Source of the DNA: Leptobrachium leishanense
Lineage: Eukaryota; Chordata; Amphibia; Anura; Megophryidae
Direction: 5' to 3'
Length of the DNA: 64,000 nt
NCBI GenBank assembly: GCA_009667805.1
Contig: CM019066.1
Location: 329,541,619 to 329,605,618 of the forward strand
Part shown: one piece after another, positions 33,070 through 42,050 of the stretch
Layout of the letters: every line of letters begins with the position of its first letter
Numbering within the stretch: position 1 is the first letter of the stretch
The notes under the pieces: model-generated
Databases searched by the model: none
What the model was told of the DNA's origin: nothing
Seen by the model: the letters and a program-made list of their open reading frames with translations, nothing else
Made by a program: the position numbers and the translations under genes

Positions 33070-35190
33070 TTGAAATGTTTATTTTCAGGTCAACCCGAGA
33101 TTGATTTACCGCTTGCACCCTTTAATTCTAAAAACCTTGGTTTGAGAGAGAAAAGTAAATTTATGCCTCAGAATGTTGAACATGCTGTTGAGACGTATGT
33201 CAAAATTGTAGAGAGGGAAATGTCCCAAGTATATTCTAGGCGTCATTTCACCAGAGCATCCCCTAATATGTCCGCCATTGATTCTGGGATTTTAAAGAAA
33301 TTACGTGACAACCCCTCAATTGTGATAAAGCCGGCGGACAAAGGGGGTGCTCTGGTGATCATGAATAGTGGCGACTATGTGGCTGAGATCCAGCGCCAGC
33401 TTGGTGACGTCGAGACGTATAAAAGATTGGATGGTGACCCCACGGCAGCGATTGTCAGTAGAATTTCCACCTTGATACATGATGCCCTTGAGAACCAGAT
33501 TATTGATAAGGGTCTGTCGAAATTCCTTGTGAAAAAACATCCTTTAATACCTGTTTTGTATGTCTTGCCCAAGATCCACAAGTCTCTCATTGCGCCTCCT
33601 GGGAGGCCTATTGTATCTGCTGTGGATTCGGTCTTCAGCCCCCTGTCCATTTTTTTGGACAGGGTGGCTCGACCCTATCTACAGCGGATTCCATCATTTA
33701 TTTTGGACACCGGTGATTTTCTTACCAAATTTCGTGGACTTGCTGTGGGTGATCACAGTATTTTGGTCAGTCTTGACGTCACCAGCCTGTATACGTCTAT
33801 ACAGAACTCTGAGGGTATAAATGCTATGAAACATGCTCTTGTTGAACTGGGTTATTCTGATAATCAATTACAATTTCTTTTGGATCTGTTAGATGTGGTG
33901 TTGGGTGGCAGCTTTTTTCTCTTTGATCGAGTATTTTATACTCAAATACGGGGGACATCTATGGGTACTAACGTAGCACCCACCTATGCCAATATCTTCA
34001 TGTCTGAATTTGAGGAAAATGTAGTCTATAAATGCGACCTTTTTCAATATGTCCATCATTGGTTTCGCTATATAGACGATATTATTTTTGTATGGGAGGG
34101 TACTAGAGATACATTAGATGAATTTCTCAGTATACTTAATAACGGATCTACCTCCATTAAGTTCACTATGTCATGCAGTCTTACACAAATCAATTTTTTG
34201 GATACCTTGGTGGTTAAAAGGAATGGCAAATTAATGACAGATCTTTACAGAAAACCTACCGATAAGAACTCCCTGCTAAGATATGACAGTGCGCATCCAC
34301 CTACACTACTCAACTCTCTCCCACGGAGTCAACTCGTGCGTGTTGATAGAGTAGTTGATTTGCCTGAAAGTAGGGACAAGAGGCTCGAGGAGATGATCGA
34401 TAGGTTTAGAGCCAGGGGTTACCCGAGACAACTTCTGAGTAGAGAAAGTACCAGAATTAATCAACCTATAATTCCTCAGAGACGCCAAAGCTGTGGCAGG
34501 ATTCCATTTGTTTCCAAATATGGAACCCATACTTCACAAGTGAAAAATATTTTATGTAAATACTGGTACATCCTAAGGGATGCATACCCTGATATTTCAG
34601 AGTTTCAGACCATCCCACTTATGTCATACAAGAAGGGGAGATCTTTTCGACAGATGTTGGTTAAAGCAGAGTTTGGACAAGACACAGGCAGAACACCCTT
34701 TTTTGGTAAACCCAGGAATGGAACTTTTCCATGTCTAAATTGTTCTTGCTGCAATGCAGTTATACGGGGTGATTCCTTTGTCCATCCACACTCTGGGAGG
34801 AAGTCCAAAATCAAAGGTTATTTTACCTGTAATTCTGCATACGTGGTGTATCTATTGAAATGCCCGTGTGGGTTGATATATGTGGGCGAGACTACTCAGA
34901 AAGTTAAAAATCGATTCATCAAACACAGGTCTGATATTAGGACTAAAAAGATTGAATTCCCAGTCCCTGAACATTTTATACGTTGTGGACATGATATTTC
35001 ACAGTTACGTTATCAGGTGATTGATGAGGTGCCTAAGTTAACAAGAGGTGGGGACAGAGAAAAATTACTTAAAAAGGGGAATTATATTGGATCCATCATC
35101 TCAACACTCTCTTCCCACATGGTCTTAATAGAGAATCAGATCTCTCACCCTTTCTATAAATATGTTACGTTATCTCTCTATGATAGATAG
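33070..35190 (+). CDS. PLE-1 right copy reverse transcriptase plus GIY-YIG endonuclease
   Basis: 706 codons open from polymerase through nuclease. Order: N-terminal KNLGLREKSKF, IKPADKGG (about residues 86-93), LPKIHK (166-171), SLDVTSLYTS (234-243), GTSMGTNVAP (295-304), YIDD (334-337), Cys/His cluster, GIY-YIG core (YVVYLLKC, then IYVGE). The first in-frame start available is TTG; the frame is actually open further upstream, back to about 32768, through NLSDIPLTADE, so the true N-terminus may depend on frameshifting from ORF1. One lost base near 35075 (CTTAAAAAGGGGAAT against CTTAAAAGGAGGGAAT in the left copy) replaces the last ~30 residues. Polymerase and nuclease cores look intact. Closest to Neptune/Poseidon-type PLEs. 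Confidence 0.88.
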   Translation: MKCLFSGQPEIDLPLAPFNSKNLGLREKSKFMPQNVEHAVETYVKIVEREMSQVYSRRHFTRASPNMSAIDSGILKKLRDNPSIVIKPADKGGALVIMNSGDYVAEIQRQLGDVETYKRLDGDPTAAIVSRISTLIHDALENQIIDKGLSKFLVKKHPLIPVLYVLPKIHKSLIAPPGRPIVSAVDSVFSPLSIFLDRVARPYLQRIPSFILDTGDFLTKFRGLAVGDHSILVSLDVTSLYTSIQNSEGINAMKHALVELGYSDNQLQFLLDLLDVVLGGSFFLFDRVFYTQIRGTSMGTNVAPTYANIFMSEFEENVVYKCDLFQYVHHWFRYIDDIIFVWEGTRDTLDEFLSILNNGSTSIKFTMSCSLTQINFLDTLVVKRNGKLMTDLYRKPTDKNSLLRYDSAHPPTLLNSLPRSQLVRVDRVVDLPESRDKRLEEMIDRFRARGYPRQLLSRESTRINQPIIPQRRQSCGRIPFVSKYGTHTSQVKNILCKYWYILRDAYPDISEFQTIPLMSYKKGRSFRQMLVKAEFGQDTGRTPFFGKPRNGTFPCLNCSCCNAVIRGDSFVHPHSGRKSKIKGYFTCNSAYVVYLLKCPCGLIYVGETTQKVKNRFIKHRSDIRTKKIEFPVPEHFIRCGHDISQLRYQVIDEVPKLTRGGDREKLLKKGNYIGSIISTLSSHMVLIENQISHPFYKYVTLSLYDR

Positions 35191-35487
35191 ATCTGTTCCT
35201 TTCTCTCCCTTAGGTTTACTAGTAGAGGGGTAATCCCTTCCCTTCACATGCATAATTATTCAGTCTCTCCTTTTTCTCATAGGCATTGCTCTACAATTCA
35301 TCGCCAATTATTGTATGTTAATAAGCATCGTATATATAATTACTAAAGTTAATATGTTAATTGATGTATTCAATTGTAGACTATTGTTTTTAATTGTTGG
35401 ATTGGCATACACGGACTGGTTGCAATTATTGTTTGATTGCTTAACCAGTCTGTGGTGCTATTTATTTCCTGTTCTGTCATTGTGTTT

Positions 35488-35530
35488 TAGGCTTGACAAA
35501 GACCAGTCATGGTCGAAACGTTGCCTTTTT
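35488..35530 (+). ncRNA. Hammerhead-like motif, PLE-1 right copy 3' end (degenerate)
   Basis: GCTTGACAAAGACC, a GTCAT-containing loop, then GGTCGAAACGTTGCC. Stem II (GACC/GGTC), GAAA and a palindromic ACGT in place of stem III match the layout of type I hammerhead ribozymes known in Penelope-like elements. The CUGANGA box reads TTGACAA, so conserved C3 and G8 are changed and activity is doubtful. Confidence 0.55.
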
Positions 35531-35904
35531 TTCTGTTGTTGGATTAAATCCATTGAAATCTATCGTGGACTCTGGAGCTTCTTTATTCATTTTGTGATTG
35601 TTGGGGCTGTGGAGCAAGAGACCCCCACTCCATTTATCCACTTTGGGTTCTGCATTCGGGCACAACTTTTCACTTTCATTAACATGGACTGTCACTCTAT
35701 TCTGGACTGAACACCCACTGGGAAGGGAATCAAAGCCACGGTGCACCCTCTGGCAGTGGCACCCCACTGCTGACAAGATGGCTCCACGCACAGGCACAGC
35801 CGCGATCCTAACATGGCCTGGAGGGACCTCCTGCTGAGTCTGTACACAGTCCCTGCTGACTCTGCACACAGCCCTACCGCGGAGGCCAGTAAATGTAGAA
35901 TAAA

Positions 35905-36880
35905 TAATTGCTGTGTGTTCATATACACTCGGTTTTCTGGGAGTTTTATTGCAGTGGATTCTGATGCACTCATACACACCACACATTGCATTGCTGGGAG
36001 TTTTATTGCTGCTGATTCTGATACGCTGACACACACTACACATTGCATTGCTGGGAGTTTTATTGCTGTGGATTCTGTGATACACACTGCATAGTACTGT
36101 GAGTTTTATTGCCCTGGAGCTCTGGGATACACTCATACACACTGCACATTACTGTGAGTTTTATTGCTGTGCAGTTCTGTGATATGCTCATACACAGTGC
36201 ACATTTCTGTGGGTTTTATTGCTGTGCAGCTCTGTGATACGCTCATATGCAGTGCACGTTTCTGTGGATTTTATTGTTCAACCAATTAGAGCGGCTGTGA
36301 ATCACTGTCTGAGCTTGGCATCAGTGTTCACTGGCAGACTTGATGCTCTGATCTGGATGCAGGTTTGGTAGCATGGCACAGGAAGAAAGCTGCCCTTCTG
36401 ATATGAGGCTGGTACTTTGCTCCCTTTGCAATGGGTACCCTGCCTAAAACTACCACTGCTGAGCACAAACCTGGCATTGCCCAGCAAAGCCCATGTCTTC
36501 CTGTCTTTACACACAGTAGATAATCTGTGGTTTTCTCAGGGGAATTCTCAGGGGAATAAAGTGAGGGGGGCTGACTGCTGGCAGCAGGCAGCCCCCCACT
36601 TTATTCTCCCCCCCTCCCCTCACAGCACACACATTTCTGTGGGTTTTATTGCTGTGGTGCTCTGTGATATGCTTATACACACTGCACATTTCTGTGGGTT
36701 TTATTGCTGTGGAGCTCTGTGATACGCTTATACACACTGCACATTACTGTGAATTTAATTGCTGTGGTGCTCTGTGATATGCTTATACACACTGCACATT
36801 ACCGTGAGTTTTATTGCTGTGGAGCTCTGTGATTCGCTCATACACACTGCACATAACTGTGAGTTTCATTTCCTCTAAAG
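35905..36880 (-). repeat. 55-bp tandem repeat inside hAT element B
   Basis: Same unit as 17270-17690 in reverse, in two blocks (about 35905-36295 and 36620-36870). They are separated by about 330 bp of unrelated sequence including a hairpin around 36560-36605 (GGGGGGCTGACTGCTGGCAG region). Confidence 0.8.
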
Positions 36881-37267
36881 AGGAAAGGTGGAGCCTAAAG
36901 AGGAAAAGGTGGGGCCTATAGAGGAAGGGATGTGCTTTAAACAGGAAGAGGTGTGGTCTTGACAGGAAGGGGTGTGTTAAATTTAAATTAGGGGGTGCAC
37001 AAGTTTAGTCAGGCCTAGGGCAGCACAAAACCTAAATACACCACTGCTAAGATGTCTATATCCTTCTGGAGATACGGTCTCCAGTACTGCACACAGTACT
37101 CCAAGTGAGGTCTCACCAGTGCTCTGTACAGTGGCATGAGCACTTCCCTTTTCCTACTGAAACAAAGGCTAAAGAAGGACACCGCTAGGTGGTTGCATCA
37201 ATGAAACATAGAAGACAAATAGCATCAATGGAGAATAATATTTAGCTAATATACTGTATACAAATAC

Positions 37268-37339
37268 CTGCGCATGGTTTCCAGTGGCTCTTTCATATCA
37301 ATCACTCCAGTGTCAGGATCCACTGTGGTCAGAATACAC
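37268..37339 (-). CDS. mtarc1/2: MTARC exon 6 (molybdenum-ligand cysteine)
   Basis: 72 bp. Acceptor TTTTCCATAG, donor CAG then GTATTTG. The first base completes Arg; the next codon, TGT, is the family's molybdenum-coordinating cysteine (Cys273 in human mARC1 by my count). The sequence reads [20 protein letters not shown] then TMR. The DPDTG turn is the most conserved MOSC motif. The exon lies only 100 bp from the 5' end of the transposon-filled LINE that occupies most of intron 6. Confidence 0.93.
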
Positions 37340-37395
37340 CTATGGAAAACATCGACCATCCTTCGTCATTTAGAAATGCCCCACGTTTCAATTAT

Positions 37396-37560
37396 AAGTT
37401 GAGTATCTCTTATTCAAAATGTGTGGGACCAGCAGTGTTTGGATGAGACCCGAGTCTAAACACAAAATCTATTTAGGTTTCATAAACATTATACACACAG
37501 CCTGAAGGTCATTGTATTGGATATTTTTAATGATTTGGCTCCCGTCACACGAGAGGAGGA
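37396..37560 (+). repeat. Tigger-like repeat fragment
   Basis: GTTGAGTATCTCTTATTC, then GGGACCAG and GACCCGAGTCTAAACAC and ACACAGCCTGAAGGTC, which I recognise as the pattern of mammalian MER2/Tigger ends. Lies in intron 5, 57 bp from exon 6. Confidence 0.6.
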
Positions 37561-38974
37561 GAGGAATTTTGCAGTTGTGTTGTTATGTTAGTGCTCATTA
37601 TGTTTTTTAATGATGTAACATTTTGAAGAAGGGACACCCGGCCTGTACAGGATTGTGCCTGCTGTCATTCTACAGCACTTTTTGTCACCTAAAATCCTAA
37701 ATAATGTCCGACATTGGCACCAATATGATCTGACATTTCAAACTTTCTATCTCCAAATGTTGGCACATAAATCTTTAAAATATGATTTATTGTTCTCAGG
37801 GATTGCACTTCCATGTTTGGAAGCTTAAACTAAAAGTGTCATCAACGGGTCCACTTTCCCTGCAACGATTCGTCAAACAATATCGCAAACTGCTCCTTGT
37901 TTGGGTCCAACGGTGGGCGCAGCCATGTGTCTCCTTTGTGTGTGCAAAAACACAGCTCTATGAGACTGGCCTCAGCAGTGATGTTGACAGGTAAACAAAT
38001 TAGTCAATTTGCATAGAAAACAGAAATAGGTGCTAAAAAAAGCACCTAAAACAAAAAGCAGAATGATATATAACGTCAGAGAAAAAGGGACATGACCCTA
38101 GGAATTACCCTGTATAAAGGAAAGAAACCCCACGAGGGGCTAGAAAACTGACAAATAATTTTATTAAATCAATACAACACTGAACAATTACGTCTGATAA
38201 AAAACATGTATGTGTAGGCTACCCTGCTTATAATGAAAAATAGATTCCAAAATTTGTTATACCAGCGGATGTATATAATGTGACTCAAAGTTGGTATAGA
38301 GGAGATATAACAATTGAATGGAAAGGATAAATACTCCCTATAATTAATATAGTTCTGCAAACATTCTGATAAATTTTTAGATAATAGCAGATAAATAGGG
38401 GTGGAAAATAGGTGTATCGGGAACCACCAATCAGTGAGATAATGGGATAGTCGTGGACTGGCTAATAACCTAATCTGGCTTTCGCTGGTTAGTGCTGCAT
38501 ATCACAATTATACAAAAATAGGTGGACAGTAAAAATAGGTATATCAAATTAACCAGTTCGATTAATATGCGGCAGGCCTGTCACCAAGAAATTTGTATAT
38601 AATTGACAATTATAGCAATAGCTAATAATAAAATGACCTCCTTTAGAATCACTGAGATTCTCAAAATCATTCGCGGAAAGAGAGGATAAATAATAGACGG
38701 CCAGAGAATTGTTTACCAATTTGGGAAACAGTTGGATAAGTAACAATATGTTACGAATACATAATAGCAGCCGTCTGAGGATTGTTCTCATAAGGATGTG
38801 GAGGATATAATGACACGCTAGCATAGACAGTTAGCAGGGGTAATAGATATTAGCAATAAGACAGTCGTTAGAGACGGTAGTAGCCAGAAACTCTTGCTAT
38901 ACTGCCTGTTGGCGATACTTACATAAACTGATAAGATCTATCGCTTAGATCTATCGCTGTGTTTAACACAGCTT

Positions 38975-39025
38975 CATTAGCTCCTGATGAAGCTGCGTTA
39001 AACAGCGAAACGCGTTGAGAGCTAT
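38975..39025 (+). ncRNA. Hammerhead ribozyme, type I, intact core
   Basis: TTAGCTC leads into CTGATGA (38984-38990), stem II GCTG with a CGTTAAA loop and CAGC, then GAAA and ACGCGT followed by T and GAGAGC. All invariant core positions are present. Stem I can form between TAGCTC and GAGAGCTA. The palindromic ACGCGT in place of a closed stem III is the arrangement reported for Penelope-like hammerheads that act as dimers. It lies near the inner end of PLE-2's left outer region. Confidence 0.7.
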
Positions 39026-39525
39026 GCCTTTTTTTAACAGATTGTCTAATCTTTAATTTTTTCCTTACCTGCTTTATCTCCCTTCTATTTACCAAGTGGT
39101 GTTAAGAAGGTGAAAGACAATTTGCACAAAGTGCAACAAGAGTGGTAGTACAATAATTTTTAATGGTAATAAAGCATATCACAAAATAAAAAAGAGATTG
39201 GAAAAGAAGGTGGAAAATGACCCAAATGGAGAAATTATTATAACTGTACCAATTGGTGGAGTGGAAGTCCAAAAAGCCCAACAAGCTGGAAGTCTTAGTA
39301 GGATTATAGGTGTAACCTCACTATACCTCGTGGTTCAAGCCACCTACATAACCAATAATACAATACACTATCTTAGTGTTTGAGAAACACCCAAAGGCAA
39401 TAATAAGCAGTGGTGCTAAGAGCCCCACCAAAAACCATCAAGGGCACAATAAGTAACCATGTATAAAGGATCAAAGTCCACCGAATAAAGATTCAAATAG
39501 ACTGTTAAAAACAAAAGAGAGGCAT

Positions 39526-39563
39526 GTCTCGACCGGTTTCGCCAAGCAGGGCTTAGTCTGGAG
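39526..39563 (-). ncRNA. Hammerhead-like motif in PLE-2 left inner arm (degenerate)
   Basis: Inverted counterpart of 42011-42050, sense with respect to the PLE-2 coding frame. It has also lost one base in stem II (GGC instead of GGGC). Confidence 0.45.
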
Positions 39564-40478
39564 ATATAATGCCCGCCCCAACTCACCCCCTAAATACCTT
39601 CAAGATCGTAATTTCAAGTGCGGTCAGCTGGATGCCCTACTGATTGGTAATTGAAAAAATGTATACATCAGATCGCATGGTATAAGGCTCAACTGGTCAT
39701 GTGGTACCAATAAGCCAATGGTGAGCCTGCTAAAAGCACCACCATAACAGACACCACAGCAATAGCTATGAAGAAAAAAAAAAAAAAACAAACACATATG
39801 TGTTAATCAAGTTAGTTGCAGAGAGCAACTTAGCTAATTCAACCAAACGGACATGTGGGACCAAAGAGCCAATCAGATAGCTTGTTTACCAATACCAAGG
39901 TAACTAAAAGCATACTAGAGCTTACAGACCCTAATAAAAATAATAAACCGCAAGGTCATCCAAAATAATAAATTGTATGGGTAACCCAAATGCCAGTAAT
40001 CATAGGATGAGTCATTGATAAACAATCCTAAGCGCAGAATCTAAATATACAGCCGACATAATTGCAGAGATGAGCAGGTTGTAAAATAGACAGACATTGC
40101 TAATCAATAACCTATCAACTGACAATCGTGATGCGAAAAATTCCTTAACTTCAAAAAAAGGGGTCAGTGTAAAATAGAAAGACGGTTGTATATGTATATA
40201 CTTGTATAGAGGACAATGTCCCAATAAGGACTGCGCTTAAAATGTATAAGAAAATAAACAAGTACAACCCTATGAAAAACTGACAAAGTATAGGGGGCCC
40301 AACAACATTGAATGGATGAATATTGTGGATATGTAGGGGGAAAAGGGCTAAAAAACAAGGAAATTGCTAAATATCTAACCAATACATAGAGGATTAATAA
40401 TAGTACAAAGGCAAAGTAATAAAGTAATGTAATATGAAAACGATAATTATGAACATAACAATGAAAATTCAAATAAAT

Positions 40479-41788
40479 TCAAATAAAGGGAACAAACGTG
40501 AAGCCTTCATTGAGACCTGACGGTGATCTGGTGTGAAGGCGATATATCCAGAAGGCTTCACGTTTAAGTAGCTTATTGTCAAGATTGCCCTTACGAGGGC
40601 CAAGTTTGATGTGTTCAATACCCAAAAACCTAAAGTTGCTGAGTGAACACAACGTACATGACATAAAATGTCTGGCGACAGGAGTGTCCTTTTTCAGTCT
40701 AATCGACCGGATATGCTCCAAAATGCGGACTTTAAGAGGGCGAATAGTTTTGCCCACATATTTTTTACCACAATGACACAACAGCAAATAAATAACGCCG
40801 GCGGAGTTACAATTAATAAACTGGCGGACCGTAAATGAGATGGAATCGTCAAAGTGTGAAATTGTTTCGGGGGGGGGGGAGACATAAGGACAGGCTACAC
40901 ACCTGCCACATTTATACATTCCCTTCAAGTTATTAGTCAACCACGAATCAGCAGGACGACAAATAGGTTGAAAATGGCTGTGTACCAATTTATCTTTGAC
41001 ATTAGGACACCTCCTAGCTGTCAAAGCAGGACGGTTGGAAATTACATCCTTCAAATGTGCATCATTAGTCAAAAGGGGCCAGTAACGCTCACAAATCCCT
41101 TTGACGGATTGCCAACCAAATCAAAATCAGCAATGAGTCTTATGGGTTCAGACCCAGTGGTTGGAGAAGTGTCAAGTAATAAAGCATGTCGATCAGAGAG
41201 TAGTGCCCGTTTGTAAGCACTTTTGAGAATACGATGAGGATAACCTTTCTCTCTAAAAGCCAACCGAAGAGAATGTGCTTTGATTTTAAATTCGGTAATG
41301 GTGCTGCAGGTGCGACGCAGTCTAAGATATTGGCCAATAGGAATGCCCTTACGTGAGGAATAAGGGTGGTGACTAGTCCAAGTTAAAAGGTTGTTGGCTG
41401 AAGAAGGTTTGCGAAATAAGGTGGTATCAAGTCGACCCGCAGAATCCTTGTGAATGGAAATATCAAGGAAATTCAGCGAATGAGTTTGTATCTCATAGGT
41501 GAACTTTAAATTAAACTCATTGATGTTCAGGGTATCAACGAAGTTGGAAAACTCCAAGGCGGTGGAGGTCCAGATGACAATAATGTCATCAATGTAGCGA
41601 CGCCAACTGAAGACATGAGATTTAAAAACTGTCAAATCAGGGCCATTAATGATGGTCTCCTCCCAATATCCGAGGAATAAATTCGCATAGGATGGTGCAC
41701 ACGGAGAACCCATGGCCGCTCCAACCAATTGTAAATAAAATTTACCATTGAACATGAAATAATTGTGATGCAGTACAAAATGGAGCAA
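40479..41788 (-). pseudogene. PLE-2 reverse transcriptase and GIY-YIG endonuclease, truncated and frameshifted
   Basis: Two overlapping frames, 41069-41788 and 40479-41072, separated by a one-base shift in a TTTT run at about 41070. The first starts within the palm: LQLVGAAMGSPCAPSYANLF, then RRYIDDIIVIW (catalytic YIDD), and the thumb region SLNFLDISIHKD. The second has a Cys cluster (CGRCVACPYV) and the GIY-YIG core GVIYLLLCHCGKKYVGKTIR, then RILEHIRSI. Fingers and the N-terminal half are absent: homology stops at 41788, where an inverted copy of the element's own 3' region begins. It encodes a different PLE lineage from PLE-1. Not functional as it stands. Confidence 0.88.
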
Positions 41789-42010
41789 ACGAATGCTTTT
41801 TCTTCATAGCTATTGCTGTGGTGTCTGTTATGGTGGTGCTTTTAGCAGGCTCACCATTGGCTTATTGGTACCACATGACCAGTTGAGCCTTATACCATGC
41901 GATCTGATGTATACATTTTTTCAATTACCAATCAGTAGGGCATCCAGCTGACCGCACTTGAAATTACGATCTTGAAGGTATTTAGGGGGTGAGTTGGGGC
42001 GGGCATTATA

Positions 42011-42050
42011 TCTCCAGACTAAGCCCTGCTTGGGCGAAACCGGTCGAGAC
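42011..42050 (+). ncRNA. Hammerhead-like motif in PLE-2 right inner arm (degenerate)
   Basis: CCAGACTAAGCCC, TGCTT loop, GGGCGAAACCGGTC. Stem II, GAAA, a palindromic ACCGGT and a GTC cleavage triplet are present, but the CUGANGA box reads CAGACTA, with two core positions changed. Confidence 0.5.

Larger units (their letters stand above)
28671..35672. mobile_element. Head-to-head palindromic pair of Penelope-like elements (PLE-1)
   Basis: Two near-identical copies of a Neptune/Poseidon-type Penelope-like element lie in opposite orientation. The left arm is 28671-31993, read on minus; the right arm is about 32264-35587, read on plus, each about 3.32 kb. The 270-bp centre (31994-32263) is the extra 5' end of the minus copy. 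The pair is bounded by a perfect 14-bp TSD, CTTTCATTAACATG, at 28657-28670 and 35673-35686, so it appears to be one insertion. The right end overshoots the arm by 85 bp (35588-35672); that piece repeats the first part of the minus copy's 5' end, as expected for a tandem pLTR-type template. The target is an internal sequence of the surrounding hAT-type element; a relative at 17780-17810 shows the empty site. Confidence 0.92.
27270..37046 (-). mobile_element. Composite non-autonomous hAT-type element B (split by PLE-1)
   Basis: Ends CACTGGTGTATTTTGG at the left and CCTAAATACACCACTG at the right form the terminal inverted repeat. A perfect 8-bp TSD, CTAAGATG, flanks it (27262-27269 and 37047-37054), as expected for hAT transposons. 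With PLE-1 removed it is about 2.8 kb. It contains a ~55-bp tandem repeat, a CAGGGTTATTC-group MITE (27510-28112) and a SINE tail fragment near 27390-27450. No transposase is visible. It is the reverse-oriented relative of element A at 16934-18591, and it sits inside a LINE fragment whose intact equivalent is at 52430-53030. Confidence 0.88.
26795..37167 (-). mobile_element. CR1/L2-like LINE 3' end, split by hAT element B
   Basis: Minus-strand LINE tail in two pieces (37167-37047 and 27269-26795). It encodes the C-terminus of the reverse transcriptase protein (frame 26882-27235, MVYGLKEKSYQERLNDLNMY, then RGDMIETFKYVKGIHKVEEG) and ends in the 3' motif CCGAAAGGTTCTTATCTGCC followed by (ATGTTTCT)-type repeats. 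GCTAAAG at 26788-26794 and 37168-37174 is a plausible 7-bp TSD. A nearly identical uninterrupted copy lies at 52430-53030. Confidence 0.8.

Noticed and set aside
35507..36142. 211-codon minus frame across the hAT B/PLE border
   Set aside because: Runs over unrelated repeats; translation follows the 55-bp tandem repeat.
40861..40883. G-run as a possible G-quadruplex control element
   Set aside because: A single G9 run within the decayed PLE-2 coding region, with no further G-tracts.
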